A stretch of DNA of 64,000 bases from Amyelois transitella (GCF_032362555.1 NC_083507.1:8435001-8499000), one strand, 5' to 3'. Counted from the stretch's first letter, positions 1 through 12,610 are shown. The notes: generated by a model not told the origin, from the sequence alone. Numbers and translations are program-made.

Positions 1-245
1 CTTTATTAGTATCTTGGTATGTAGGTCCTTTTCAAAACATCAAAGAGATATTTGATCGAAGAACAATGCCCAATTGAAATAAATTCATGAAATTTTCGCA
101 TTATTTATCAAAAATCAATATTACCCATCACGTACCTATCATCACTTACCTATTATTATGACATATTATGGGTTACGAAAATTCAGAAGATACTTTGTTT
201 AACTTCGTCTTCACGCACTACTGAAATCCTTATTTTCTGATGCAG

Positions 246-3200
246 GAAGCGTTATGGCAACAAGCTTTGGACGACATTCAGCGCGAGATCGAAACAAAAC
301 TGGACAAGATGGAACTTTCTCCGGTCAGAGACTTCTTCAACAACAAGCTGAAGCAGCTGCAGGATAATCTCAAACAGATGGCGTCACTGAGGCGCGAAGC
401 AGAAGCCGCAGGGACAAAGAAGAAATTGCTCAGGTTTGTAAAAAAATTGAAAAAGAAAAGGTAACATTGCTTTCTCCTTGGGTCAAGCTGAAACAGCTTC
501 AGCTATCGAAGAAATGGCTAAAACTCAAAATACTTTTGATGGGTGTGTCGTTGCCACTGTAAGAATTCTTCAACAAAATAATGATCACTGGCACAAAAAG
601 GGAGAACTCGACTGGGGACTTATTTTTGCTCAAGAAAAGGCGCTTAGCTATTTAAAAACTATTCGCACACTTTAATCTTCATTCTGTTCACTTTGCCATG
701 TAAAATTCATTGCAATTCTTTATGCAATTAATATTCTTTATGTAAAACAGATTGCCCATTGAAAGTCATTTCCAGAGATGTTAACTGCATATCGTGTGAT
801 GCGCGCGCCGTGATGCCGATGGAGGCAGCCAGCACCCTGCCAGTGAGCAAGCCCATGCAAGCCACCTTCTCCATGAAGCCATACCTCAGCTATGAATTGG
901 GTAAGTAACAAGGCCAAACATCGAGAACTTTAAAGAAGTATTGGAGAGAAACAATTTTTGTTTAACGTTTTTAAATTGAATTAATTATAATAGTAATAAG
1001 CGGATATAATTTCAAGATTTCGCGATTTCATTGCTTTTTAATATCCTTAACTTAGGTACCAAATGTTGAGGATATATTCTACTGCATGCTAGAAAATAGC
1101 ATAGGTAGCATTTGTAAGTATTTTACGAAACCACGACTTGGGGTAGCTATTACGAATTCTTAGTACAAAAAGTTTTCATGTCTACAAATCTTGTACATAT
1201 TTTTTACAGATGCTATACGCAAATCTCAAGCGAGCAACTTACCGCAGCGAAACATGCACGATTGGGAAAACATCGACAAGCAAATGGTTAAACCACCGCC
1301 CAAGGCGAAGTGAGTACGAAATATCCCTAATACCTATAGTATGTAAGTATAATAACACCAATCAAAAGTCAGCAATGGATGCCTCTTTCAATCAATCAAA
1401 GAAAATTTCAGCTAAATCCATTGAGGTGGAACGGATTCTTTGATTAATTAGCCTGCTTATGTCTATGGTATTCCAGTACAATTGTGCGTGTACGCTGTGT
1501 GTACTTATTCTTTTTTAATTTTTACGACAAAAGCCGCGGGCAAAGCTAGTATCTATTAGCATTGAAATTTTTCAGGTCTGAATCGGACAAGCCGGACAAA
1601 CACATCTGCAACCGTTACTGTGGCGGCTCACACACGACGACGACGCCTGCGCAGCGCGTGGCACGCCTCGGCCACTTCATCAAGCAGTGGGGACCGGACG
1701 TGTTGCCGCTGTCTTCAGGATTGGCGGCCGGGGATGATGGCAAGGTATTTTATTTATTTAGGTACTTGTTCTTTGCTCAAAAAATTAATCCTAATGCTAG
1801 GTCTGTGTACTAGTAGACAACGGTCTACAGCTCTGGGATAACTCGAGTACAAGCAAAGCTTTTACGTCTTTTATATCGAAACTGGTGTGTTGCGATTTGA
1901 TCATTTAGGTATTGAAATAGTAATGATATAGCAAATATCCATCGTCCTTTCCATCCATACTAATATTATATAGACAGTTTTATGCACAAAGTCTGCAGGC
2001 TTTTCGGAGAACAAATGTCTGGCCACGCCACGCCTCACGCCTGACCTCCGCCGGGCCAAGGTAGAAAAAGCAGGCCGTACAAATTCTCGCTATACACGCA
2101 AAACATGGCTACATGAGAAAGAGTTTTTCAAACAATAATATACAGATGAATTAGTAACAGTCTTAACATTATATTTTAAAGTGAACAAATATTTTTCAGA
2201 TGTACAGGGTGACAACAACTGAAGCCGCAAATGTTGGTCCAGGTAGGTTCATAATATTTATTTTGCACACTACACACGTAAATATTTTCATGCTGTTTAA
2301 GTTTTTTTACATACCGACGTATTTTTTATGAATTTAGGCGGTGCTGTGGATCAAACGTGCACACCCAAGCCAAGAAAATCGGAGACGCCGAAAGCTCCCC
2401 AGAAACCTATGGTCATCAGTGCGGTAAGCCGTTTCTGTAACCAACTTTTAACCACAAATTCACATATTTTCTATTCGAACGTCCTTATTGTCCATCTGTT
2501 CTTTTCCATCAAATCAAATCATTATAACAAGAGAACGTAGAGCTTTCGTTAATTGTAGTAACAATGTATATACATATGTAGGATGTTTATGGATGCTCAA
2601 TCTGTAATGTTGTACAAATTGACTTATGTTAAGCCGAACATCAAAGTATATAAGTAGGTACATATGATTCCCGCGTCGAAGAAGCGAATTGTAAGCGCTT
2701 CGTCACAAATGCCTTTTAAAAATCCATCACTCTTCCCTAACAATTTAAAAATGACAATCCTCTAGCCGCTTTTGCCAAATTTGAAAATAAACTTTAAGCC
2801 AAGAGGTACTATTGTATATTTTTATGTTTCAGGAGTGTCGCTGCTTAGAAGGAGGTATGTAAATTTTATAAATATGTAGAATTGATGTATGCGATACGAT
2901 AAAAAATACTCCTCTAAATAAATAAGTACGGGACAAACTGTATAGATTGAGATAGCCTCGAAGTTCGAAACTTGTGTTATGAGCTACTTACTCTAACTAC
3001 GTACTCTAATAAGGCGTTATTGTTACCTGGTCATTTTATTCGTCAACTTTATAAGAGGATTGATATGTATATGACCTTATATCAATGTTCACCTTTCAAG
3101 GATATATTTTCATATGTGGATATTCCTATATCATAAAATCTTATCCTTGACACTTTTTATCAGTTACCTACTCCAAACTGAACTGACACCACAAAAGGCC

Positions 3201-3327
3201 TTTGATGAGACAGGGGAAGATTAATCCTGGTTCATCTCCGTCTTTCTATGCCCGATTTAGAGCCCAGCCAGTTCAGTCGAATTTAAATTAACAATTTCCT
3301 TCCTTTTCAGATCGTCCACCGAAGTGA
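246..3327 (+). CDS. DUF4795 / QRICH2-like protein, 3' portion (5' end outside window)
   Basis: Eight GT-AG exons join in phase: 246-433, 776-900, 1210-1309, 1576-1744, 2200-2242, 2338-2423, 2833-2854, 3311-3327 (stop TGA 3325-3327), giving 249 visible residues. The first exon begins after an acceptor (TGCAG) in phase 0, so more coding sequence lies left of the window. It is a charged coiled-coil-like helix (DDIQREIETKLDKME). Exon 2 carries NCISCDARAVMP and PYLSYEL, followed by LPQRNMHDWENIDKQM in exon 3; this C-I-S-C-D segment and its spacing are what I recognise from the DUF4795 domain of glutamine-rich protein 2 and its relatives, linked in animals to sperm flagella. Exon 4 is Cys/His-rich (HICNRYCGGSH) and the tail is proline/lysine-rich, ending in RPPK. 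An AATAAA follows at 3382. The family call is from memory of the motif; a cilia/sperm role is inference. Confidence 0.7.
451..675 (+). other. Unidentified open frame inside the first visible intron of the DUF4795 gene
   Basis: A 74-codon frame open from 451 to the TAA at 673-675, with an ATG-like start context near 478. It lies in another frame than the flanking exons. The predicted peptide has protein-like composition (a helix AETASAIEEMAKTQ, then DHWHKKGELDWGLIFAQEKA) rather than the Lys/Asn/Phe/Ile mix of random AT-rich frames. I cannot name a family. It could be a pseudogene or transposon fragment, an exon of a nested gene, or chance. Confidence 0.25.
1530..1551 (+). repeat. Helitron (Lep1-like) 3'-end remnant
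   Basis: CCGCGGGCAAAGCTAGT ends in the CTAG-T signature of lepidopteran Helitrons. The rest of the element is not recognisable. Intronic. Confidence 0.35.
2928..3012 (-). repeat. tRNA-derived SINE tail fragment
   Basis: The stretch from GTACGGGACAAACTG through GTTCGAAACTTGTGTTATG matches, with drift, the tail of the SINE seen intact at 53085-53172 and on the other strand at 27130-27262. No tRNA head remains. Intronic. Confidence 0.55.
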
Positions 3328-3381
3328 TTGTATTTAATTGTTATATATTATTTTTTTATTTGATCTGTGAATGTACATGTA

Positions 3382-3387
3382 AATAAA
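3382..3387 (+). terminator. poly(A) signal of the DUF4795 gene
   Basis: AATAAA lies 55 bp after the TGA stop and is followed closely by a second overlapping ATAAAA. The gene converges with ZRANB2 on the other strand. Confidence 0.6.
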
Positions 3388-3399
3388 ATAAAAGATATT

Positions 3400-4780
3400 C
3401 ATTTTGAATTATTGATTTTAATGGTAAATCGACTACCATACAACTGTTAGCTTAGAATGTCACTAATGTAAGAAACAACAGTATGTCTTTTCATATCCCG
3501 ATGCTACATACTTAAACTATCAAACTTATCAATATGCTACGTACTCATAAATTTAGTATTTACAAGATAACACATTTCCATCACACTAACAGCCATTTAA
3601 TAATATAATAATAATACAACATATATTTTTGGACACCAATGAGATACGGATTGATAAACGCAAATTCTCATTACCTACGTAATACTTTTTCACAAAAAGA
3701 CAAGCAGAAAAAGTAAGAAAAATATAACATTTAGGATTATTTTTAAATGCAAATAAAACTTGACAGTTCAAAACCTCTGTAAATAAAGTAAAACCTTAAC
3801 TTTCACTGCAGAAAAAGCGCGCTGCGTTTTTTCGCAAAACAAAGATATGACATTGACGAATTTTCAATCAAACAAATAGTCTACTAGTACTTAGTGTAAA
3901 AAGCTATTACTGATTATGATCATCTTAAACATATTGTTAGCCCTAGTCTTATGAATAAATTTAATATAGGTACCGAAACTACCTACATTACGAAATAGCT
4001 CGTTTCTTTAATAAAATCTTGTCACTATCGCAAAAGGTTGTTATAAATTTAGACGAAATATACAGAAAAATATATACGATTAGATAAAAGAAATTTGAGG
4101 AACATTGTTTAAAGAAAAAAAGAAATGAATAGAACAGAAAATATAAATGAAAACAATACGGTCCAATTGAGAACGTCCTCCTTTTTGAAGTTGGTTTAAA
4201 AGTAAAGAAAGAAAAACTGTAAAAGATCGAGTCGTGAGAGGCAAAGTGATTGCAACTGCATACATTTTGAATTACCGAATTTGCTAGCTGGTAAATTCAG
4301 GGCTTTTGTAATCAAGCGTCATTCATCTAACTACTAGAATATTATGTAAGACCTATTCAGATAGATATCATCCACTTTTTAAATGCCATGCCGGCCAGAA
4401 AATATACAGAAGTACAATTTTTAGGATTTAGAAGCGTTCCAAAATGAAAATCCTTCTCAAAATAAGAGCTTCGCAAATTTCATCTATATATTTGGCACAA
4501 CGATGTACCGATCGTATTTTATAAATTCTGCATAATATCTAATTATTACAGTATACCGCATATCAAGTGTATGTTACTTTATGAAGCAGTCATTGGAGGG
4601 AAAATTTTCATACGATACATTCATGTGTTGATGACCGATATACCTCACATAATCAAAAATTATATCAAGCCAAGAGTGCCAAGTAACAAACGCGCAGTCA
4701 CAGCATCCGAGAAGACATTTTGCGAAGCTCTCATTTCGCGCCAATCTTAAATGCGTATACACCGTTACTTTCAGTACCCT
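3400..4780. other. Intergenic space between two converging genes
   Basis: AT-rich sequence between the 3' ends of the DUF4795 gene and ZRANB2. Short minus-strand frames exist but have no coding character. I see no RNA gene, repeat family or regulatory element I can support. Confidence 0.5.
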
Positions 4781-4786
4781 TTTATT
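4781..4786 (-). terminator. poly(A) signal candidate of ZRANB2
   Basis: AATAAA on the minus strand, about 75 bp after the ZRANB2 stop codon at 4859-4861. Confidence 0.45.
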
Positions 4787-4858
4787 TTCGAGTCATAAAC
4801 TCTTTCTCACGTAAAAATTCACCAATGTTAACTACCTATATCCTACGTAATGCTGTGG

Positions 4859-7800
4859 CTAGCGATGTCGTCCCTTGGCACCGAACCCGTTGCCGTCGCG
4901 GCTGTACCGGCGCTCCTTGCGGTCGTCGCGGCTTCCCCGGCTCTTCTCGCGGCGTTCCCGGTCCCGAGACCGCTCCTTGTCCCGTGATGATTCGTGACTC
5001 CTGGACAAAAAATAAATTGTAATTGTATTATATTAAGAAAGTTCCAACAACTATGGTGGATAAAGATTTATAAGCCTGTTGTTAGCGTCGGCCACGCTGC
5101 TAACCTTTTTGGTTCGGCGCCATAGATTTTGTATTTTGATCAATGTGAAAAAAGGATATGACAAGGCCTTAGTAAAATAATTGACGATATGTTTTTGCTC
5201 CGACATAGTATATTTAAATGAGTTTTTTTTCTGAAATATAACTTATTAAGGGTCAAGCCATCGTTTCCATCATTTCTCCAACCTCCACCAGCGCCTCTAT
5301 AGCTTACACCTGTCAAAAAATCTCAGTCATCTCTCCGGAGAACGTAAACGAAATAAACGCTCGTATTATTAAAATATTTGGGTTTAGATTAAGGTAAAAA
5401 ATACGGAGTAGACGGACACACCTCTCTGGAGAGGAGCCTGGAAAATTATAAGCCTTATTCTGAATTGCCGGAAATAACACGATACATTAAAATTAAGTAA
5501 TAAATCAATTTATCTGTAGGAGAACCACGATGATATTATTCAGAAAATAGGATATGGCATAAAATACCTGGATTCTCCCGCCGAGCGACTATCCCTGGAC
5601 TTGCGTCGCATCGGTCCGCCGGATTTGGACCTTGGTGAACGGGACCGGGAGCGGGACTTGCGGCCCTTGGGGGAGCTCTCCCGCTCGCTGTTCAGGTTGA
5701 AGTCATCGAACCTGATGATAAACAGAAGGGTCTTAAGCCGATCGTCCGCTTCCAACTATACTAAGAGATTATTAAACTAAGCTAAAGTAACAAGTAGTCT
5801 GGCCACCAGATGAACGTCGTGGACGATCGTTTTACAGAGTCCCATCAATACCACGACTTGGGGCTATGTGCATACATAGAATGGATGGGGAACACTTTTC
5901 ATTCACAATTTCATCAGTGAATGAAATATGAATAAAATCCTTCTACAACTTTCCGAGATTAGCGCATACATGCACACAGAGAAAATTGGGGGACGCTATA
6001 TGTTGTGATACAGCAGAATAACGTGATCTGAAGCAAAATGAGCACTTGCTCATAATACTTTATTCTATTTTAATTGTACAAATATGTCATTTTTTTAACA
6101 AACATGTTTAAGAAAAATAATCGATAGTAACATTTGGAAAACTTACTTGTTTTTTGGAGCTTGAGTGGAGCTATGACTAGAACTTGAGCTCGACGACGAC
6201 GAAGACGAAGAGGAGGAACTTCGCGACCTTTAACAAAAATTTTTCTATTTAGTTCAACTTCATTGAACCTAAACCAGACCTAAAACAGATGACCTTAAAA
6301 TTCTGAACTCATTTTAGCCATGTTATTCTCTTTAGGTATCAAGTGACAAACAACTATAGATAATAACTTAGGTTATAATCTTTGAAATTTTCATGTCCAA
6401 TTCAGAGATTGAAATTACATACAAACATAAAATCACGCCTCTTTCCGAGAGGGGTAGGCAGAGACTATATATTTCCACTTGCCACGATGCCTGTAAACTT
6501 CTTTCGCTTTATTCACATTCTTAATTCTCTTTATGAAAGCTCATTAGTTTCATCTGATCCTAAGCCAGAATGTCCCCGATTTTCACACTCCAACATTCCC
6601 ATTCGCTTAGGGCATGAAACATTAGTCTATATAAAGCTAAGACGAACCTTTTTTTGCTGCTTTTTCCTTCGGGAGATTTTCCATTCTTATCCTTGGATTC
6701 TTGATCGTCCTCCTTAGAACTCTCACCTTCCTTTGATTTATCAGCATTTTCTAAAATAATACATAAATAATTTATAACAATATTTAAAACAAAAATGTTG
6801 AATCTGTCAAATCCAATATATTGGTACTCTTGTCCAATTGGGCCTTTAACTGACCAGCTTTTGAAGAATTGCCCTGCTCTTCATCACTGCCCCATAAATC
6901 ATATTTGGAGAGGTCGGCCTCGTCTCCAGATTCTTCGTCGTCTTGTTCCTCGTCTTCCTCGCCGCCTTGCGACGAAGATGGCTTATTCTGTAACAAAACA
7001 TAAGAATAATACCCAAACACCAACCAAATGTGTATATTTGCCTTTGTCAGTACAAGCTATGAATTTCTTTGCAGATAATTAAGAGTTTTATATATACAAA
7101 CCTTTCTCTTCCTATTTTTCTTTAAATTAATAGCCTTTTTCGTGTTCTTCTCTGGGGGTTTAACAGTCAGTTTGAGCCTATTCAGCATTATTGGCTTGGG
7201 CAGCGCAAAACTTTTAAAATTCCCAATAACTGGAGCATTTTGATTTAAATGCATTTTATGTGAATCATTTTTATTTTCTTCTGAACTATTAGTATTCAAG
7301 TTCAACCTTTTTGCTACATTTGGGGGTACACTTACTGGGCCAGGATCAAAAATATCACTTAAAAAAGGAGTGTCCTCAGATTTCCCATCTAGTTTTTCTA
7401 GTTCCCTCTCAATACTACCATGATGAGATTCTTTTTCCCATTCATCAGCAGTCGCCAAATTAATAGTTTCAATTTTATCAGGTTGATCGCTGACATAATG
7501 TGTTGTAACGGTACTGTCATCAGAACTCTTATTATTATGCGATAATTGACTTAAGTTCTGGAGAGCTAGCAAAAGGGTGTTTGTATTGATTCCTGCTAAC
7601 AAATTAGCCAAGTCTGGCACTGACGATTGCTTTTGAAGAGTTTGTTTCTTATCATCTTCTACGATACTTGTGTCCAATGATGAAGGATTGGATTGAGACA
7701 GAGATTTCTGTACATTAAAATTTACATTAGTATCCTGAGGTGACTGTTCACATGTGGATTCAAACTGATTCTCATTGTCTGATTCAACAAAAAGTTGTTG

Positions 7801-10800
7801 TGGAATAGAAATAATTTGTACTTCATTATTAGAATTTTCTTTTTCAGAGCTGTTGTTAGGCAATGGAATATCATGAACTGGCGGATCTAAACCTGGAATA
7901 CTTTGAGTATTACTTGGATGTATTGTTATTGATTCTATGATATGCACTTTTTTAGATGGGCTTATAAACTTTTTCTCTTTTTTCTGTGGCGAAATGTCAG
8001 GCTTTATTCTAGACATGGATATAATTTCATCAGATATATTCACTGGCCTTGTAGCCGTCGATAATGATCCCCCAAACGGGATTTTTTGAGGAGAACATTG
8101 CACAGGCTCTATACTTATTTCGCTAATATTTTTCTCTGGGGAAGTACCAAACGTTTGAGTTGGATTATCTAATGAAGGCATTTCATTGGCGGTATTTTTA
8201 AAGTTTTTGAGAATATTCATTAGAAATTCTTTTTTATCTTGAACCACATCTGTTGGTAAATTTTTTGAAACCACATGTTTTGGTTCATACAAGTTAAAAT
8301 TCGCATTTTTTGACTTGGTCTTGTTATGAGATGATGGAGAATGCTGGCTTTCAATTTCAGGTGAATCTACTTTATATAAAGCATCGTCATCTTCATCCCA
8401 TTCATTTTCATACTTCTTCCAAACACCATCATACTTTTCGAGGTCATTTCTTTCAGGACTATTATTACAACCAGTGTCGTTTTGATTGAATATATCCAAT
8501 ATACTTCTGTTTTTAGATGCGGACTGTGATTGCACAGCATCAAAAACTCGCGTTGTATTCTCTTTTGGTTTTTCTACTGCAATGGGAATATGTTGTGTAG
8601 GGGTTGAAGCAGCTTGAACAACTCCTTTTATATCAAATGGCGAAAAATGATTTAGAGGTACAAAATTATCGAAATCATCTTTTGTAAAATCTTCACCAAT
8701 ATTTGTAGATTGTTGAGTAACAGATAGATAACCTTGTGAAATGGGAGCATATGACACTGGACTTTCCACGGTTTTCACTACCACCTGCCTCGGTGGTGGT
8801 ATAGGTGGCTGAATAGGTGGTGGTGGTTGGTGAACAGGTGGTAGCTGTTGAAGTATATTAGGAGGTGGTTGATGAATAGGTGTATGTTGAATAGGTGATT
8901 GGGCCATATATGGTTGCTGAACTGATGGCCTTTTCACGTAATTCTGCTGAATGGGAGGTTGCAACTGTTGTAAAGGCGGTTGCTGTATAAGAACTTGGGA
9001 CACAGGTTTTTGCATTGGCAGTTGAGAAATAGGTGGTTGCTGAATTGGGAGATGTTTAATTGGTCGCTGATGTTGAGCAAGTATCTGCTGTGGCTTAGGC
9101 AACAAGGGACGATGATTCATGAAAGACCTATTTTGTCCCATATTTGATGCATTACCTTTGGCCCAAAATCCCTTCCTTCTCACATTATCTTTGAATGCCT
9201 GATAATTTTTTGTTGATGATCCTAACTGTGCCGGTACATATTCACTTGAACAACCATCAGTATCATTTGCAGTGTTATCTTGATTTTTGACATTCATATT
9301 ACGTAAATTGGACATGTAAATATTTCCTGTAACTAAAGGAGACTGCTGTACTGGTTTCGCAGTAGTATACCCTGTGCTGTATGATGGAATAGTTTCAGGA
9401 ATAGAAGTGTTATCTTTTGGTGGTCTTTTTTTAGGCTTTCTTCTTAATTTTCTACCTTTTTCAAAAACACGGGTCAAGAAGTTATTTTCTTCACTATCAT
9501 ATGAAAGAGAATCAGAATCAGAATCCTGAGAAGATTTTCTAGTTGAATTCTGGTTCCCTGTCTTTGATAGTTTAGCTGAATTACTTTGTGAACCAGGTTT
9601 ATTTTCATCACAATCACTTTCAATCGATCTTTGACTTTCCTGAGAACTAGACCTACTTCTTTGATGAGATGATTGTGATTGGCTTCGGATATGGGAATCT
9701 CTTCCACTCACTGAACCACCTCCTTGAAGCAGTTCATTATTTGGTCCGTCAATTAACAGAGTTTCGGCACTAGCACTCCTCTGAACTGTTGAAGTTTTAG
9801 TTGCTGATGAGTTTTGTGGGCCATCTTTATCAGCATCATCTTCATCATCACTGCTTGTATAAATTGGTATCTCATCAGGATTTGGCAGCCTTACACCTGG
9901 TTTTTGTATCATAGCAGATTTTACATTAGGTGGTGAGATTTGAGTAGGTTGCTTTTCAACATCTTTTGATCCATCCAAATGACTATCTACCAAGCAGCCA
10001 GTAGTTAACAAGCGTTGTCGCCAAGCAAAAATTGTTTTAAAATCAGGAGCAGGCTTGTCAAACATGCCCTCAAATTTCTCTGTAGTAATTTTACAATTCT
10101 TATAAACAAGAGCAAATGCTGCAGCCTTCACTCTTTCTTCTAATGTGTATGTAACTTGAAAACTCTCTGCAGGAGTTGGCCCAGTAAATTTATACACAAT
10201 ATCATTATTTGTGGATGAAACACAATTCTCCATCACTGGATTATACATTTTTATACCTGGCGATTTGAGGCTATTTTTTGAAGATGTTTCATAACCTGAA
10301 GAGCAAAATTGATCTCTGTCACTAGCACTAGAGAAACGTTTCCGTGACTGTCCTCCATTATACAAAGGTATCATATATTTCCGGTTATAGCTTGTTTGTG
10401 ATTGAAACTGATTTCTCCGGAATGCTACTTTACTTATTGGGGGAGCATCACATACAGAGCCATCACTAAGGCTGCCACTGACATGCCGATCATTTTGAGA
10501 AGATTGTATTTTTGAGGCTGGTATTCTATCCATCTTAGTATCCTTCTGCATTGGTGGTGGCAAGATTTTGAATGCCGGCCCTTCAGTGATGCCAACCTGA
10601 AGGCAGGAAAAATTATCTCCACTTTAATAATGATGTGCTTCAAAAATTTATTGCACATAAGATAACATCAAGTCTTCTTAGCTTCAAATTCCGTCACCTA
10701 ATCTATTAAATATAAACTTCAACACATAAAAAGACAAATCGACATATAAAATTTTTGGACAATATATATTATGGAAAATGTTGAATATAAGGTATCTTGT

Positions 10801-11472
10801 TTTATTTTATTTTTTATGGTGTACACCATGCATGAACAATATGCTGAAGTTATAAAAATAATTGTTGCCATCAAATGATGATTAATCAATTTAATTGACT
10901 ACTTATCTAAATTCAGATGGCTTTTTGGGGGACCGGTGTTCAATGTTCAAATAGGCAGGAATTCAAATCCAATCCAAAATACCAACCTTATCAAATGAAT
11001 CTGCTTTGCGCTTGCGTCTCTTTCTTCCAAATTCGTCATATTCATCATCAGACGAAGGTTCCCGCCGGCGGTACTCCACGACACCGCGCTCATTGTAACC
11101 TCCGCCATAACCAGTACGTGCTTCAACCTGATAAGTACACAATGAATTCACATAAATTTGTTCCATACAAAACATACATTAAAATATTACATTCTGCATG
11201 ATTGACTTTACTTCGCCAAATTTTGGTGCGTTACAAACGTTGCAGGTCTGACGCCGAGCCCAGTTTACATTTGCACATTTGTTGCACTGCCAATCATCAG
11301 CATTAAACAAGCCGCGAGACTTCTCAGCCGCAGACTTCCCAATTTCAGTACCAAGCTTCTTTTTGTTGTTACTGTCTGGGCGCTCTTTGTTACAACGATA
11401 ACATGCTGCACGACGAGCAAAATTGATATTTCCGCAGTTGGGGTCGGTGCAAATCCAATCCCCGTCGTTCAT
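4859..11472 (-). CDS. ZRANB2: ZRANB2, RanBP2-type zinc-finger SR splicing factor
   Basis: Minus-strand exons 11212-11472, 10987-11127, (optional 7102-10596), 6855-6987, 6648-6750, 6147-6227, 5568-5711, 4859-5000 (stop TAG). Without the optional exon the product is 334 residues, close to the roughly 330 of vertebrate ZRANB2. It has two RanBP2 zinc fingers: [18 protein letters not shown]...CYRC, and [16 protein letters not shown]...CNVC. Then comes the family hallmark [12 protein letters not shown] and [13 protein letters not shown], an acidic segment with [10 protein letters not shown], a Ser run (exon 6147-6227) and an Arg/Ser-rich tail ([10 protein letters not shown] and [10 protein letters not shown]). 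In the family each finger binds single-stranded RNA containing GGU and the RS tail contacts U1-70K and U2AF35, so it is a nuclear alternative-splicing regulator. The exon-2 donor (AAG|GTTGGT) is weak, which fits regulated use of the following giant exon. Orthology is very secure; isoform use is unproven. Confidence 0.93.
6420..6620. repeat. Interspersed repeat fragment in a ZRANB2 intron
   Basis: The stretch around AGAGGGGTAGGCAGAGACTA and CCACTTGCCACGATGCCTG looks like a repeat I recall as common in moth and butterfly introns. I cannot assign the family from sequence alone. It lies between exons 6147-6227 and 6648-6750. Confidence 0.4.
7102..10596 (-). CDS. Giant in-frame cassette exon inside ZRANB2 (1165 codons)
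   Basis: A single exon of 3495 nt, open throughout, with a strong acceptor (TTTTTCCTGCCTTCAG|GTT) and donor AAG|GTTTGT. It is phase 0 at both ends, and the flanking ZRANB2 exons also meet in phase 0, so it can be included or skipped without a frameshift. An ATG lies 11 codons in, so an independent nested gene is the alternative. The encoded segment is mostly low-complexity: Ser-rich, acidic and Lys patches, and a Gln/Pro tract (genomic about 8760-9070). One compact region near exon residues 148-205 ([18 protein letters not shown] ... [22 protein letters not shown]) resembles the helix-turn-helix of DUF4817/transposon-type proteins. It ends in a basic KKNRKRK. Function unknown; it may extend a splicing factor with a DNA-binding or scaffold module. 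Confidence 0.75.
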
Positions 11473-11867
11473 TTTGATACGAACAAATTCCTTTCTTTAT
11501 TAGAACATAAACATTGCTATCCAGTGAGTATTCTCTATGATGATCACATTAACTGGTCAAATAACCCATCAATATACAATGATGATGTTATTGATGGGTA
11601 AATAAAAGTTCACTTTTACGGTGAACACCACTTTGAAAGAAAACCAAGCTCACTTCACCAAGGAAAAGGAATCAAGCTTCATGCCAGCCATGACATGACG
11701 TAGAATAAAAAAATTGTTACCATAGACAAACTTGTCAGAAACAACAGTAATCTCTTGAAATTAAGTGGTTTCCGGTCAATATCAAACTTCACAATTACAT
11801 CGATTTAAAAAAAAAAAATATTGAATAATATTAATACTTTTTTATAATAATATAATTACTTTTTATA

Positions 11868-12146
11868 TTGTGCCATGTGGTTCCCGGCACCAATAAAAAA
11901 AGAATAGGACCACTACATCTCGTTCCCATGGATGTCGTAAAAGGCGACTAAGGGATAGGCTTATAAACTTGGGATTCTGCTTTTAGGCGATGGGCTAGCA
12001 ACCTGTCACTATTCGAATCTCAATATAGAATTGAGATTCAATTCACCAAGCCAAAAAACTGAACGTGGCCTATTAGTCTTTTCAAGACTGTTGGCTCTGT
12101 CTACCCCGCAAGGGATATAGACGTGACTATATGTATGTATGTGTAA
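11868..12146 (+). repeat. SINE-like retroposon, family A, copy 1
   Basis: Starts TGCCATGTGGTTCCCGGCAC, passes through ATGGATGTCGTAAAAGGCGA and CTACCCCGCAAGGGATATAG, and ends in a (TATG)n tail. The same order recurs in copies at 12351, 29150, 30367, 36712, 38384 and 45654. About 400 bp upstream of the ZRANB2 start codon. Confidence 0.75.
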
Positions 12147-12350
12147 TAATATTAAAAAAGAAGGTATTAATATGACCAGCCAAGTACAGTCGGACTCGCG
12201 CACCAAGAGGTCAATACTAACATCAGATTTGTTACTTAAATATTAATTTTCATATTCACATTTCCATCTGTTTACCAAAATTTACCAAAAAATTGCTTAT
12301 AAGTAACGTTTGTTATATAGGAGCTTCTCTTTAATAACTTTGTTGATATA

Positions 12351-12610
12351 TTGCCGTGTGGGTCCCGGCACCAAAAAGAAAGAATAAGACCACTCCATCT
12401 CATTTCCCATGGATGTCGTAAGAGGCGACTAAGGGATAGGCTTATAAGCTTGGGATTATTATTTTAGGCGATTGGCTAGCAACCTGTCACTATTTGAATC
12501 TCAATTTTATCATAAATCCAAACAGCTGAACGTAGTCTACCAGTCTCTTCAATGCTGTTGGCTCTGTCTACCCCGCAAGGGATATAGACGTGACTATATG
12601 AATGAATTAA
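12351..12610 (+). repeat. SINE-like retroposon, family A, copy 2, with target duplication
   Basis: Same body as copy 1. It is bracketed by an exact 11-bp duplication TTGTTGATATA (12340-12350 and 12611-12621), which indicates insertion by target-primed reverse transcription. Confidence 0.8.
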
